Origin: Bacteroidales bacterium
Lineage (GTDB): Bacteria > Bacteroidota > Bacteroidia > Bacteroidales > P3
Assembly: GCA_017645585.1 (NCBI GenBank)
Contig: JAGCOF010000057.1
Coordinates: 1-50,093, forward strand
Direction of reading: 5' to 3'
DNA: 50,093 bases
Positions 6,102-14,954 of the stretch are shown piece after piece. Numbering within the stretch: the stretch's first letter is position 1; each line of letters opens with the position of its first letter. The notes below the pieces were generated by a model. That model had not been told where the DNA came from. It made no database searches and saw only the letters and a program-made list of their open reading frames with translations. The position numbers and the translations under genes are program-made.

Positions 6102-9100
6102 ATGGGCAAAAACGGCGATATACGGCAGGCGCTGGATGCGTTTATCAGGAAGTATTATAAGAACCTCCTGATACGGGGCTTGCTGTGTGCCGTGGGCATC
6201 GTGCTGACGCTCTTCCTGGCTGCGGTGCTGCTGGAGCATTTCGGCTGGCTCTCGCCCCTGGGCCGCGGCCTCATCTTCTGGGTGGGCCTGGCTGCGGTGG
6301 CTGCGGTGCTTGTCTGGCTGGTGCTGAGACCCCTGCTGAAGATGCACGGCCGCGGCAAGCGTATCTCCCATGCTGACGCTGCCCGCATTATTGGCCGCCA
6401 CTTCCCCGAGGTGTCGGACAAACTGCTCAACCTACTGCAATTAATGGAGGGCACTTCCGAAGATTCCGATCTGCTGTTGGCAGCGGTGGAGCAGAAGACC
6501 GCCCTGCTGCGGCCTGTGCCGTTCCTGAGCGCTATCAACCTCAAGGGCAATCGCCGCTACCTGAAGTATGCTCTGCCGCCGCTGGCGGTGCTGCTTGTGC
6601 TGCTGCTTGTGGCTCCGCAGACGGTGACGGGTCCTTCGAAGCGCATCGTCCATTACAACACCGTATACGAGCGTCCCGCCCCCTTCGCTTTCTGCATTCT
6701 CAACGACGCCCTCAGCGCCCGGCAAGGCGAGGACTTCACCCTGCGGGTCACCACCGAAGGCGAGGCCCAGCCGGCCGAGGTGACACTCTGCCTCGACGAC
6801 CGCCGTTACCGTATGCACGCCGACAAGGGCGTCTTTAGCTATACCTTCAGCAAGCTGCAGCGCTCGCAGACCTTCCGCCTCGAAGGTGGCGGGGTGGTGT
6901 CGCAGGACTATAGCCTCGAGGTGCAGCCCAACCCCTCGGTGCTGTCGTTCCGCATGCTCCTCTCCTACCCTGCCTATACGCGCCGCGAAAGCGAGACGGT
7001 GCTCAACCTGGGCGATGCCGCTGTGCCCGAAGGCACCACTGTGCGCTGGCTCTTCCAGACCCAGGATGCCGACAGTTTATGTTTTGAAGAGGAAAGAGGA
7101 AAGTGGAAAGTGGAAAGCGGGGTGGACGGCAACGGCAGGGTGGAAGTCAGCCGCAGGGTGATGGACAATATGGACTACGCGTTCTGCGTCAGCCGGCTGA
7201 CCACTGACCACCGGCCACTGACTACTACTTCCGACACGCTGATATACAGCCTTTCGGTCATCAAGGACGCCCTGCCGATGATAGCGGTGGAGGAAGTGGT
7301 CGACTCGCTGCACCCCGACCGTCGGCTGTTCCGTGGACGCATCAAAGACGATTATGGCTTCTCCAGGCTTGTTTTTGTACACAAGACGGTAAACCCCAAG
7401 GATACGACCCGAAATGCGCTCAGCGAGGCTGAAATTGCCCTTGGCGGGGATGCCAGCCAGGAGTTCTACTTCTCGTTCAATACCGCTGAGCTCAGCTTGG
7501 CCCCGGGCGATGAGCTGACCTACTACTTCGAGGTGAGCGACAACGACGCCATCCACGGCCCCAAGACGGCCCGCTCGCAGGTGTTCGAGGTGAAGATACC
7601 CACCGAGGAGGAGCTCGACCGTCTGTTGGAGCAGACGAGCAGCGACGTGCGTCAGAGCGCCGAGAGCCAGATGGGCGAGCTGCGCCGTCTGCAGGAGGAA
7701 ATCAACGAGATGATGCGCCGCCTGGTGGACAAGAAGGAGCTCAATTGGCAGGACCGCAAGGAGCTGGAGCAGCTGGCCGAGAAGCAGAAGCAGGTGAAGG
7801 CCATGATGCAGCAGATGCAGCAGCAGATACAGGAGAACAACAGGCTGGAGCAGCGCTACCGTGAGCAGAGCGAGCAGTTGATGGAGAAACAGCGCGAGTT
7901 GGACCGCCTGATGAACGAGGTGATGGACGAGAAGATGAAGGAGACCCTGGCCGAGATGGAACGCATGATGCAGGAGCTCGACAAGCAGAAGGTGCAGCAG
8001 CAGCTGGAGCAGCTGAAGCTCGACAATGCCGAGCTGGAGAAGCAGTTGGACCAGAACATCGAGCTGATGAAGCGCCTGGAGATTGAGAAGAAAGTGGAGC
8101 AGACCATCCAGAAGATGGACCGCCTGGCCGAGGAACAACGCCAGCTGGGCAAGGAGACCGAGCAGGCCAAGGGCAAGGAGAAGGAGCAGCTGCAGCAACG
8201 GCAGCAGGAGCTCGGCGACCGCTTCCAGCAGCTGAAGCAGGACCTCGACCAGATCAAGCAGGACTATAAGGATCTTGACCCGAGCACCGACTTCAAGGTG
8301 CCGCAGGAGCTGGAGCAGCAGGTGGAGCAGAAGCAACAGGGCGCCCGGCAGCAGCTGCAGAAGGGGCGCAACAAGGAGGCCTCGAAGATGCAGCAGGAGG
8401 CCGCCGACGATATGGAGCGCCTCAGCGAGGCCATTGCCGAGGCACAGCTCGACGCTGAGCAGCAGGACATGGCCGAGGACGCCGAGCAGGTGCGCCAGCT
8501 GCTAAAGAACCTCGTGCAGCTCTCTTTCAACCAGGAGGAGCTTATCACGGACCTCAACGCCATCTATATCCAGGACCCCAAGTACCAGACCATTATCGCC
8601 CGTCAGAACCGCATACGCGACGATTTCCGCGGCGTCGAGGACTCGCTGCGCTCGCTGGCCCGTCGCCAGCTGGCTGTGGCCTCGGCCATCACCAAGGAGG
8701 TTGGCGAGGTCAATAGCAGCGTGGGCCGCTCGCTCAGCGGCTTGCTGGACATGAATCAGTCGTTCTATGGTAGCTACAAGAACACCAACGCGGCCCGCTC
8801 GATGCAGTACGGCATGACGTCGCTCAACAACCTGGCCCTTGTGCTGGCCGAGAGCCTCGACCAGATGCAGGACCAGATGCGTCAGAACGCCCAGAAAAAG
8901 AAGAGCGGACAGTGCAAGAACCAGGGCAAGAGCAGCAGCCAATGCAACAATCCCGGCAAGGGCAAGCCCTCGCCCAAATCGATGCGCCAGATGCAGGAGG
9001 AGCTCAACAAGCAGATGGAGGCCCTCAAGAAGCAGCTCGACAAGCAGGGCAACAAGCCCGGCGGGCGTCACCAGCTGGGCCAGGGGCAGCAGATGAGCGA

Positions 9101-9521
9101 GGAGTTTGTTAGGATGGCCGCGCAGCAGGAGATGATACGCCGCATGATGCAGCAGTATGGCCAGGAGATGAAGTCGGCCAGCGGCGGCGACCCCAAGCTG
9201 GCACGCGAGATTGACCAGCTGATGCGTCAGATGGAACAGACCGAGACGGACCTGGTGAACCGCACCATCACGCAGCAGACCATCAAGCGGCAGCAACAGA
9301 TTATGACGCGCCTGCTGGAGCACGAGAAAGCCGAGATGGAGCGCGAGAAAGAGGAACGCCGCGAGAGCCACGAGGCCGGCGACCTCTACAGCCAGCCCTC
9401 CCCTGCCGAGCTCGAGCGCTACAACCGTCAGCTGCAGCCCGCTGCTGACCAGCTCCGCACCGTCCCCCCCACCCTGTCGCCATACTACCGCGACAAGGTC
9501 AATGACTACTTCTACCGGTAG
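6102..9521 (+). CDS. DUF4175-like large membrane protein with Gln-rich coiled coil
   Basis: Start at 6102 (MGKNGDIRQA); the longer frame from 6009 would have to translate through the perfect stem-loop. The 1139-residue product has hydrophobic segments at about 24-44, 52-75 and 154-175, then a beta-rich extracytoplasmic region to about 480, then a very long coiled coil very rich in Gln, Glu, Lys and Met (about 500-830), and a second Q/M-rich part to the end. This layout and the following HATPase, ybeY and mnmG genes match the Bacteroidota DUF4175 family, whose function is unknown. Two heptamer repeat tracts lie inside the beta-rich region (residues about 329-339 and 366-376). Confidence 0.8.
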   Translation: MGKNGDIRQALDAFIRKYYKNLLIRGLLCAVGIVLTLFLAAVLLEHFGWLSPLGRGLIFWVGLAAVAAVLVWLVLRPLLKMHGRGKRISHADAARIIGRHFPEVSDKLLNLLQLMEGTSEDSDLLLAAVEQKTALLRPVPFLSAINLKGNRRYLKYALPPLAVLLVLLLVAPQTVTGPSKRIVHYNTVYERPAPFAFCILNDALSARQGEDFTLRVTTEGEAQPAEVTLCLDDRRYRMHADKGVFSYTFSKLQRSQTFRLEGGGVVSQDYSLEVQPNPSVLSFRMLLSYPAYTRRESETVLNLGDAAVPEGTTVRWLFQTQDADSLCFEEERGKWKVESGVDGNGRVEVSRRVMDNMDYAFCVSRLTTDHRPLTTTSDTLIYSLSVIKDALPMIAVEEVVDSLHPDRRLFRGRIKDDYGFSRLVFVHKTVNPKDTTRNALSEAEIALGGDASQEFYFSFNTAELSLAPGDELTYYFEVSDNDAIHGPKTARSQVFEVKIPTEEELDRLLEQTSSDVRQSAESQMGELRRLQEEINEMMRRLVDKKELNWQDRKELEQLAEKQKQVKAMMQQMQQQIQENNRLEQRYREQSEQLMEKQRELDRLMNEVMDEKMKETLAEMERMMQELDKQKVQQQLEQLKLDNAELEKQLDQNIELMKRLEIEKKVEQTIQKMDRLAEEQRQLGKETEQAKGKEKEQLQQRQQELGDRFQQLKQDLDQIKQDYKDLDPSTDFKVPQELEQQVEQKQQGARQQLQKGRNKEASKMQQEAADDMERLSEAIAEAQLDAEQQDMAEDAEQVRQLLKNLVQLSFNQEELITDLNAIYIQDPKYQTIIARQNRIRDDFRGVEDSLRSLARRQLAVASAITKEVGEVNSSVGRSLSGLLDMNQSFYGSYKNTNAARSMQYGMTSLNNLALVLAESLDQMQDQMRQNAQKKKSGQCKNQGKSSSQCNNPGKGKPSPKSMRQMQEELNKQMEALKKQLDKQGNKPGGRHQLGQGQQMSEEFVRMAAQQEMIRRMMQQYGQEMKSASGGDPKLAREIDQLMRQMEQTETDLVNRTITQQTIKRQQQIMTRLLEHEKAEMEREKEERRESHEAGDLYSQPSPAELERYNRQLQPAADQLRTVPPTLSPYYRDKVNDYFYR
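7086..7120. repeat. In-frame heptamer tract (GAAAGTG units) in DUF4175-like gene
   Basis: Units GAAAGAG, GAAAGTG, GAAAGTG and GAAAGCG stand head to tail at 7092-7119, after a shortened unit. On the other strand the unit reads CACTTTC. The encoded peptide (EEERGKWKVESG) looks unlike its surroundings, and the frame is kept. Confidence 0.85.
7198..7228. repeat. In-frame heptamer tract (TGACCAC units) in DUF4175-like gene
   Basis: Units TGACCAC, TGACCAC, CGGCCAC and TGACTAC occupy 7198-7225, followed by TAC. The encoded peptide is LTTDHRPLTTTS. It lies only about 80 bases from the tract at 7086-7120. Confidence 0.8.
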
Positions 9522-9561
9522 AAAAATTCGTGCGGTGGGGGTGTGATTTAGATAATTTTTG

Positions 9562-9569
9562 TATATTTG
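9562..9569 (+). promoter_or_regulatory. Bacteroidota-type -7 box (TATATTTG)
   Basis: TATATTTG matches TAnnTTTG and lies 13 bases before the ATG of the HATPase gene. A good -33 TTTG is not seen, so this is a moderate call. It suggests that the HATPase, ybeY and mnmG genes can be transcribed separately from the DUF4175-like gene. Confidence 0.5.
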
Positions 9570-9581
9570 TAGCAGTTTTTA

Positions 9582-10049
9582 ATGGATGCTATCATGACGG
9601 AAGAGTTTGTTATACAGTCCGATATTGCTCTTTTGCCCTCGGTGGAGGAGAGGATTTTTCATTTTTGCCACGAGTGCAATGTGGGTGACTATCACTCCGC
9701 TGTGTCGGTGGCGGCACTGCAGGCTGTGGAGAACGCCATCGTGCACGGCAACGGCTCCGATGCTTCGAAGAAGGTGAGGGTAGAGTGTGGCACCTGCCGT
9801 GGTGGCATCTATGTGGAGGTGGCCGATGAGGGTGAGGGTTTCGACTTCGGTCGCTATGGTAACCTGCCTGTCGATGAGTCGGAGAGGGGAGAGGGTATTT
9901 TCGTCATGAAGTCGCTTGCCGACCGGATGACCTTCTCGGAGGGTGGCCGTCGGGTGCGGTTGGAGTTCGTCGTCTCGGGTATCGACCCCGCCGACTCGCT
10001 GGAGCGCATCGCCCTCCTGCAGGAACATTTCGCCACGGTGGCTGCATGA
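9582..10049 (+). CDS. RsbW-like HATPase (ATP-binding anti-sigma-type protein)
   Basis: The 155-residue protein is a single GHKL ATPase domain. The N box is ALQAVENAIVHGN (about 46-57), G1 is VADEGEGFD (80-88) and G2 is ERGEGIFVMKSLAD (101-114). This is the HATPase_c_2 type found in anti-sigma factor kinases such as RsbW and SpoIIAB. Bacteroidota lack SigB/SigF, so the partner here is unknown. An alternative start at 9594 would give MTEEF. The same gene order next to a DUF4175-like gene and ybeY is, as far as I recall, common in this phylum. Confidence 0.85.
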   Translation: MDAIMTEEFVIQSDIALLPSVEERIFHFCHECNVGDYHSAVSVAALQAVENAIVHGNGSDASKKVRVECGTCRGGIYVEVADEGEGFDFGRYGNLPVDESERGEGIFVMKSLADRMTFSEGGRRVRLEFVVSGIDPADSLERIALLQEHFATVAA

Positions 10050-10183
10050 GTCGATTCCCCTTTTTGCGTCGCTTGCGGAGCACCACGGCCCTGGCCGACG
10101 GCAAATGAAGGCAGGATTTTGAGGAAAAAGAGGCATTAGTGACGCTACATACTGCTGATAATCAATAAAATATATTACTTTAT

Positions 10184-10621
10184 ATGGCAATACGGTTTTC
10201 TGTTCGATCTGGAGAGTTCAAGCTCGAGGAGGCCCCGAAAGTGCGGCAATGGGTCGCCGAGGTGGTTAAAAGGCGCGGAAAGTCGGTTGGCAACATCAAT
10301 TATCTTTTTTGCGATGACGAGTACCTGTTGGAGGTCAACCGTCGCTACCTGAACCACGACACTTATACCGACATTATCACCTTCGACTATGTGGCCGGTG
10401 GGTTGGTGTCGGGCGACATTATGATTAGCACCGAGCGGGTGGGAGAGAATGCCGTCAAGTTCGGGGTGTCCTTCGGACAGGAGTTGCACCGTGTCATTAT
10501 CCACGGCGTGCTGCATCTGCTGGGACAGGGTGACAAGAGTGAGGCCGAGGCACGTGAGATGCGCCGTCAGGAGGAGGAGGCCCTCGGTGTGTGGAACACG
10601 ATGTTTCGCGAGGAACAATAG
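10184..10621 (+). CDS. ybeY: Endoribonuclease YbeY (rRNA maturation)
   Basis: The 145-residue product carries the metal-binding motif as HGVLHLLGQGD (residues 107-117). The first two histidines are kept, and the position usually held by the third histidine is Asp117. I recall this replacement in Bacteroidota YbeY, so it need not mean loss of function. YbeY takes part in 16S rRNA 3'-end maturation and ribosome quality control. The region 10050-10183 upstream holds no convincing gene. Only 18 bases separate it from mnmG, suggesting one transcript for two RNA-processing proteins. Confidence 0.92.
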   Translation: MAIRFSVRSGEFKLEEAPKVRQWVAEVVKRRGKSVGNINYLFCDDEYLLEVNRRYLNHDTYTDIITFDYVAGGLVSGDIMISTERVGENAVKFGVSFGQELHRVIIHGVLHLLGQGDKSEAEAREMRRQEEEALGVWNTMFREEQ

Positions 10622-10639
10622 ATGTAACTATCCTATTCT

Positions 10640-12505
10640 ATGATATTTGAGCCATACGATATAGTGGTTGTGGGAGCTGGTCACGCGGGAGCCGAGGCGG
10701 CGGCAGCGGCGGCGCGCATGGGTGTGCGGGTGCTGCTGGTGACCCAGATGCTCGACACTATCTGCCAGATGTCATGCAACCCTGCCATGGGTGGCGTAGC
10801 CAAGGGGCAGATTGTGCGCGAGGTCGACGCCCTCGGCGGTTGGAGTGGCATCGTCACCGACCGTTCGGCCCTGCAGTTCCGTATGCTCAACCGCTCTAAG
10901 GGGCCCGCCATGTGGAGCCCCCGCGCGCAATGCGATCGTATGCTCTTTTCGCTTAATTGGCGTCAGGTGCTCGAGTCGCTGCCTAACCTGGCCCTGTGGC
11001 AGGACGAGGTAATAGGCCTTATCTGCGACGGTGGCGCGGTGTCGGGTGTGCTGACGCGCATGGGCCACACCATTCCCGCACGGGCGGTGGTGCTCACCAA
11101 TGGCACCTTCCTCAATGGCACTATCTATGTGGGCACCGACTCGTGGCGTGGCGGCAGGGTGGGGGAGGCACCAGCTCTGGGCCTCAGCGACCAGCTGCAC
11201 GACATGGGCTTCGAGGTGCAGCGCCTCAAGACGGGTACCCCCGTGCGTGTCGACGGCCGCACCATAGACTTCAGCCGGCTGCAGGAGCAACCCGGTGATG
11301 AGCATCCCGCCAAGTTTTCCTTTGCCGACACGCAGCCGCTCACCGAACAGCGCTCCTGCTTCTTGGCCAATACCAACCTGCGCACGCACGACATTCTGCG
11401 TACAGGCTTCTCACGTTCGCCGCTTTTCACCGGCCGCATCCAGGGCCGGGGACCGCGCTATTGCCCTTCGATTGAGGACAAGATTGAACGCTTTTCCGAC
11501 AAGGACCACCACCAGTTGTTTGTCGAGCCCGAGGGCTGGCGTTCACAGTCGTGGTATCTCAACGGCTTCTCGTCGTCGCTGCCCATTGAGGTGCAGCTCG
11601 AGGCGCTGCACAGCATCGAGGGCTTCGAGCAGGCCCGTATCTTCAAGCCCGGCTACGCCATCGAGTACGACTACTTTCCACCCACGCAGTTGGTCTACAC
11701 GCTTGAGACCAAGCGCGTGGAAAACCTCTATTTCGCGGGCCAGATCAACGGCACCACGGGCTACGAGGAGGCCGCCTGCCAAGGACTGATGGCTGGTATC
11801 AATGCGGTGCTGAAGCTGCGTGGCAAGGCCCCCTTCATCCTCGGACGCTCGCAGGCCTATATTGGCGTGCTCATCGACGATCTGGTGACCAAAGGGGTTG
11901 ACGAGCCTTACCGCATGTTCACCTCGCGTGCCGAATATCGCATTCTGCTGCGGCAGGACAATGCCGACCAACGCCTCACGCCGTTGTCGCATGCCATCGG
12001 CCTGGCCGACGACGAGCGCATGCGTCGCGTAGAGGAGAAGCAGCGACAGGTGGGCGAGCTGGCACAGGCGGTGGAGGAAGCCCCTGTGTTGCCGTCGGAG
12101 GCCAACGCATGGCTTGAGGAGCGCGGGTCGGCACCGCTCAGCCAACGGGTGCGCCTGTCGTCGCTGTTGCTACGTCCCGAGTTGTCGCTCGGCGAGTTGT
12201 CGCAGCTGTCGCCGGAGGTGGCCGCCCTGATGGCGACACTGCCCGAGGAGGTGGCGCAGGAGGTGGAGACCTCCATCAAATACCAGCGCTATATCGAAAA
12301 GGAACAGGAGGTGGCCGGACGCCTGCTGAAGTTCGAGGATATCAAGCTGCCGGCCGATTATGATTACTTCTCGTTGCCGGCTCTCAGCTATGAGTGCCGC
12401 GAGAAACTGAACCGCTACCGCCCCGTTTCCATAGGGCAAGCCTCACGCATCAGTGGTGTTTCGCCAGCCGATATTTCTGTTTTGTTACTTACTTTTGGGC
12501 GCTAA
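10640..12505 (+). CDS. mnmG: tRNA uridine-34 carboxymethylaminomethyl synthase subunit MnmG (GidA)
   Basis: The 621-residue flavoprotein starts with the FAD-binding segment [12 protein letters not shown] (residues 9-20). The family signatures [48 protein letters not shown] and [15 protein letters not shown] follow. With MnmE it adds the cmnm5 group to U34 of several tRNAs, including tRNA-Lys(UUU), whose genes lie at 16821-16996. The full usual length is present, with the C-terminal helical domain (YQRYIEKE) that binds MnmE. Confidence 0.97.
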   Translation: MIFEPYDIVVVGAGHAGAEAAAAAARMGVRVLLVTQMLDTICQMSCNPAMGGVAKGQIVREVDALGGWSGIVTDRSALQFRMLNRSKGPAMWSPRAQCDRMLFSLNWRQVLESLPNLALWQDEVIGLICDGGAVSGVLTRMGHTIPARAVVLTNGTFLNGTIYVGTDSWRGGRVGEAPALGLSDQLHDMGFEVQRLKTGTPVRVDGRTIDFSRLQEQPGDEHPAKFSFADTQPLTEQRSCFLANTNLRTHDILRTGFSRSPLFTGRIQGRGPRYCPSIEDKIERFSDKDHHQLFVEPEGWRSQSWYLNGFSSSLPIEVQLEALHSIEGFEQARIFKPGYAIEYDYFPPTQLVYTLETKRVENLYFAGQINGTTGYEEAACQGLMAGINAVLKLRGKAPFILGRSQAYIGVLIDDLVTKGVDEPYRMFTSRAEYRILLRQDNADQRLTPLSHAIGLADDERMRRVEEKQRQVGELAQAVEEAPVLPSEANAWLEERGSAPLSQRVRLSSLLLRPELSLGELSQLSPEVAALMATLPEEVAQEVETSIKYQRYIEKEQEVAGRLLKFEDIKLPADYDYFSLPALSYECREKLNRYRPVSIGQASRISGVSPADISVLLLTFGR

Positions 12506-12526
12506 AGCACAATGAGATAGCCCGTC

Positions 12527-12542
12527 TGTTTCACGCGGAACG
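12527..12542. promoter_or_regulatory. parS-like imperfect palindrome beside mnmG
   Basis: TGTTTCACGCGGAACG matches the common ParB site TGTTTCACGTGAAACA at 13 of 16 positions, and the TGTTTCACGTGGAACA variant at 14. It covers the stop codon of the WbqC-like gene, 22 bases after mnmG. In many bacteria gidA lies near parS and the origin, but no parA or parB is in the window, so this may be chance. Confidence 0.3.
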
Positions 12543-13148
12543 TGCGAGTTCGCGCAAGTAGTCGTGTGCTTCGGGGCCGAGGTTGAAGAGCAGGTCCAGG
12601 ATGCTGAGGTTGGGCACGAAGGGTAGTCGGTCGGCGAAGACCTGGTAGTAGGCGGGAAAGACGTCGGCAGGGTAGGGGACTTTGGGCGAGAAGGTGTTGC
12701 GGTAGTCGGCGTTCTCGCCTGTGGCGGGCTGATACTCCTCGGTGAAGGTGACTGTGCAGTCAATTTTCAGTTGCTTCAGCAGCCATTCGAGGACCGCCAG
12801 ATTGAGGTCGATAAGCCGCTCGCAGGGCTGCATGAGCAGTGCCTCGAGGTCGTCCTTGTAGTACATAAAATAGGGCGAGGCGCTGTAGGCGGCCGTGAGG
12901 GTGCGCAGGTGGATGACGTTCCAGCGCTCCTTGTGGTCGATGAGCACCTCCTCGGTGCGGCTATGGTTGCGGCGCACCACCGGCACCGTCAGCGTGCGGA
13001 TGCCGCCGGCGGTCATGATGTCCATACGGTTTCGGTAGGTCTGCTTGGGGTAGGTCTCCTGGATTTCAATAAGGATATCGGTATGCTGCATCAGCGTGGC
13101 AACATACGCAATAGGGGGGAAATAGGCGGTGCTGAACAGGGGGGTCAT
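12531..13148 (-). CDS. WbqC-like family protein
   Basis: The start at 13148 (MTPLFSTAYFPP) shares an ATGA with the stop of the upstream gene; the longer frame to 13238 would run backwards through that gene. The 205-residue product has the family features FSTAYFPPIAYVATL near the start, ETYPKQTYRNRMDI, VRRNHSRTEEVLID and a Trp/Tyr-rich middle (ERWNVIHLRTL, YSASPYFMYY). WbqC-like proteins occur in O-antigen and surface polysaccharide loci and in Bacteroidota housekeeping contexts; the exact reaction is not established. It converges with mnmG, with only 25 bases between the stops. Confidence 0.8.
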   Translation of the reverse strand: MTPLFSTAYFPPIAYVATLMQHTDILIEIQETYPKQTYRNRMDIMTAGGIRTLTVPVVRRNHSRTEEVLIDHKERWNVIHLRTLTAAYSASPYFMYYKDDLEALLMQPCERLIDLNLAVLEWLLKQLKIDCTVTFTEEYQPATGENADYRNTFSPKVPYPADVFPAYYQVFADRLPFVPNLSILDLLFNLGPEAHDYLRELARSA

Positions 13149-13561
13149 CAGGCGCCCATGATGATGGAGACGAGCTCGCCTTCGTCGTAGTAGAAGTCGA
13201 TGTTGCCTTCGGGGAAGCTGATGCGGCGCTCGCCCCAATCTTCCTCGTCGGCGTCCTGCTCGGTGTAGTTGTTCTTTACCATCAGCTCCACGAGCTGGCG
13301 CTCCTCCAGGTCAAACACTTCCTTGCCAAAGAGCGTGCTGTCGGCATTGCATGTGTCGATGCAGGCCAATTCGGGGTTCTCGTTCTCGAAGAAGAGCGTC
13401 AGGCCCAGGTCGTTGTAGTGCAGCACCGTGGTGGGCTCGTCGGCCGCATTGTCAATGTTTTCCACCTCGTCGGCAGTGCCCAGCAGGGCCACCACATCCT
13501 CGACAGGCATGTGGAATTTAATGCCGCCAATCCCTTGTTTGATATTTATTGTCAGTTCCAT
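13148..13561 (-). CDS. Small acidic protein of unknown function
   Basis: A 137-residue, strongly acidic cytoplasmic protein without signal peptide or membrane segment. It starts MELTINIKQGIGGIKFHMPV and seems built from short beta strands and helices (VVALLG, TTVLHYNDLGLTLFFEN, GNIDFYYDEGELVSI). I do not recognise the family. It is preceded by a good Bacteroidota promoter and shares an ATGA with the WbqC-like gene, so the two form an operon. The fold pattern resembles small ligand-binding or chaperone-like domains, but no function can be given. Confidence 0.7.
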   Translation of the reverse strand: MELTINIKQGIGGIKFHMPVEDVVALLGTADEVENIDNAADEPTTVLHYNDLGLTLFFENENPELACIDTCNADSTLFGKEVFDLEERQLVELMVKNNYTEQDADEEDWGERRISFPEGNIDFYYDEGELVSIIMGA

Positions 13562-13583
13562 GATTTCTTATGATTTCAGACTG

Positions 13584-13615
13584 CAAAGGTACGACTATTT
13601 TCCGAGATGGCCAAA
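13584..13615 (-). promoter_or_regulatory. Bacteroidota promoter for small acidic protein / WbqC operon
   Basis: On the minus strand TACCTTTG (13584-13591) matches the -7 box and TTTG (13612-13615) the -33 box, with a 20-base spacer. It lies 23-54 bases upstream of the start at 13561. Confidence 0.75.
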
Positions 13616-13620
13616 TTTAT

Positions 13621-14196
13621 TTATGCATTGACGGTGGCGGCGATGGCAACGCCGAGCAAAAGCACGCAGCAGACAATCATCCAGCGGCGGGGACGAAGGA
13701 CCACTTTGCGGCGACCGAACATCAGGCCCAGGTAGCCCAGCAGAATGTCGGCAGTCAACAGCGGCCAGATGATCTTATGCACGGCATTTCCGCTTTCGAC
13801 GAAGCCCGCGCCAATGCCGATAAGCAGCACATTGATGCCCGTGGCGGCAGCCATGGCCAGCACGGCCCGGCCGCTGCGCAGGTCAAATACCGCCAGGCTG
13901 GGTTCGCGTCTCAGGTAGGGCACTATCAGCTTGATAACCACGGCCATGGTGATGCCGAGGAAGATGTAGGCGTTGAAATCGTCGTACATGTGCGGGTCGG
14001 TGGGCGAGTAGAGGCAAAGCAGGCTGCCCAGCAGGTGGCCCAGCAGAAAAAGACCGACATGGATGGCCGACACGAGCACAACCGTCAGCAGACCTGCCGA
14101 CAGGCGCACAGGGGCGGCTTCACCGCAACGGCGGAAGAGCAACATGCTGCTGATACCCAGTGCAAGAGCAAGGACGATATAAGATACTATCGACAT
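13621..14196 (-). CDS. MntP-like multi-pass membrane protein (putative manganese exporter)
   Basis: The 191-residue product has about six membrane segments. The two-half layout, GRAVLAMAAATGINVLLIGIG in the middle and GLMFGRR near the end, resemble the MntP/YebN family (LysE superfamily). The aspartates of classical MntP helices are only partly matched, so the substrate is uncertain. It overlaps the rsmA 3' end by 10 bases and lies downstream of it, so it is probably expressed with rsmA. Alternative: an unrelated integral membrane protein of similar size. Confidence 0.6.
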   Translation of the reverse strand: MSIVSYIVLALALGISSMLLFRRCGEAAPVRLSAGLLTVVLVSAIHVGLFLLGHLLGSLLCLYSPTDPHMYDDFNAYIFLGITMAVVIKLIVPYLRREPSLAVFDLRSGRAVLAMAAATGINVLLIGIGAGFVESGNAVHKIIWPLLTADILLGYLGLMFGRRKVVLRPRRWMIVCCVLLLGVAIAATVNA

Positions 14197-14954
14197 GATT
14201 CTATGGCTTTTGTAATGGTTACAAACTCGTTGACCGACAGCTGCTCGGCGCGTTTGCCGAGGAACGGTTCGGGGACGGCCTCAAGTGGCATATTCAGTTG
14301 CCGCAGGGCGTTGCGAAGCGTTTTGCGGCGTTGGTTGAAGCCCGCCTTGACCACTTGCACGAAAAGGCTTTCGTCGCACTCCAGCGCGGCCGTGTCGTTG
14401 CGTTTGAGGCGTATGACGGCCGACTTGACCTTGGGCGGCGGATTGAATACATGCTCCGGCACAGTGAACAGATACTCAATGTTGTAGAAGGCCGACAGCA
14501 GGACCGACAGGATGCCGTAGGTCTTGCTTCCGGGGCCGGCAGCCACGCGCTCGGCCACCTCTTTCTGGAACATGCCCACCACCTCGGCGACGCTGTTGCG
14601 ATTGTCGAACACGCGGAACAGTATCTGCGATGAGATGTTGTATGGGAAGTTGCCGATGATGGCGTAAGTGTCATGGAATAAAGAAGTAAGGTCCTGCCGC
14701 AGGAAGTCGCCCTCGATGACGTCGAGGGTGGGGTAGTGGTCGTGCAGATAGGCCACCGACTCGCGGTCAATCTCAATGACATGGAAGTCGGTATGCTCCC
14801 TGTCAATCAGGTATTTGGTCAGCACTCCCATGCCGGGGCCGATTTCCAGCAGGCGCTCCACCTCCGGCGAGAGGCTCTCCACGATGCGGCGCGCAATGCC
14901 CTCGTCGGTGAGGAAATGCTGCCCGAGGAACTTCTTTGCTTTTACTTCATTCAT
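14187..14954 (-). CDS. rsmA: 16S rRNA dimethyladenosine transferase RsmA (KsgA)
   Basis: The 255-residue product begins with KKFLGQHFLTDEGIARRIVE and has the SAM-binding motif LEIGPGMGVLTKYL, the acidic motif VIEID and the catalytic motif IIGNFPYNISSQILFR (consensus NLPY, here NFPY). The Phe-containing NFPY is common in Bacteroidota. It dimethylates two adjacent adenosines near the 3' end of 16S rRNA. It shares ATGA with the upstream TPR protein gene, so translation may be coupled. Confidence 0.96.
   Translation of the reverse strand: MNEVKAKKFLGQHFLTDEGIARRIVESLSPEVERLLEIGPGMGVLTKYLIDREHTDFHVIEIDRESVAYLHDHYPTLDVIEGDFLRQDLTSLFHDTYAIIGNFPYNISSQILFRVFDNRNSVAEVVGMFQKEVAERVAAGPGSKTYGILSVLLSAFYNIEYLFTVPEHVFNPPPKVKSAVIRLKRNDTAALECDESLFVQVVKAGFNQRRKTLRNALRQLNMPLEAVPEPFLGKRAEQLSVNEFVTITKAIESCR

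Noticed and set aside
7077-8336. Long minus-strand open frame (419 codons) opposite the DUF4175-like gene
   Set aside because: It mirrors the Gln/Glu-rich coiled coil, giving a Leu-rich low-complexity product; the plus-strand gene is clearly real.
10046-10108. 20-residue frame overlapping the HATPase stop by ATGA
   Set aside because: Too short, basic and without signal or family; the overlap alone is weak evidence.
10490-10560. Loss of the third metal-binding histidine in YbeY as a defect
   Set aside because: The Asp at this position is, to my knowledge, usual in Bacteroidota YbeY, so it is not a sign of decay.
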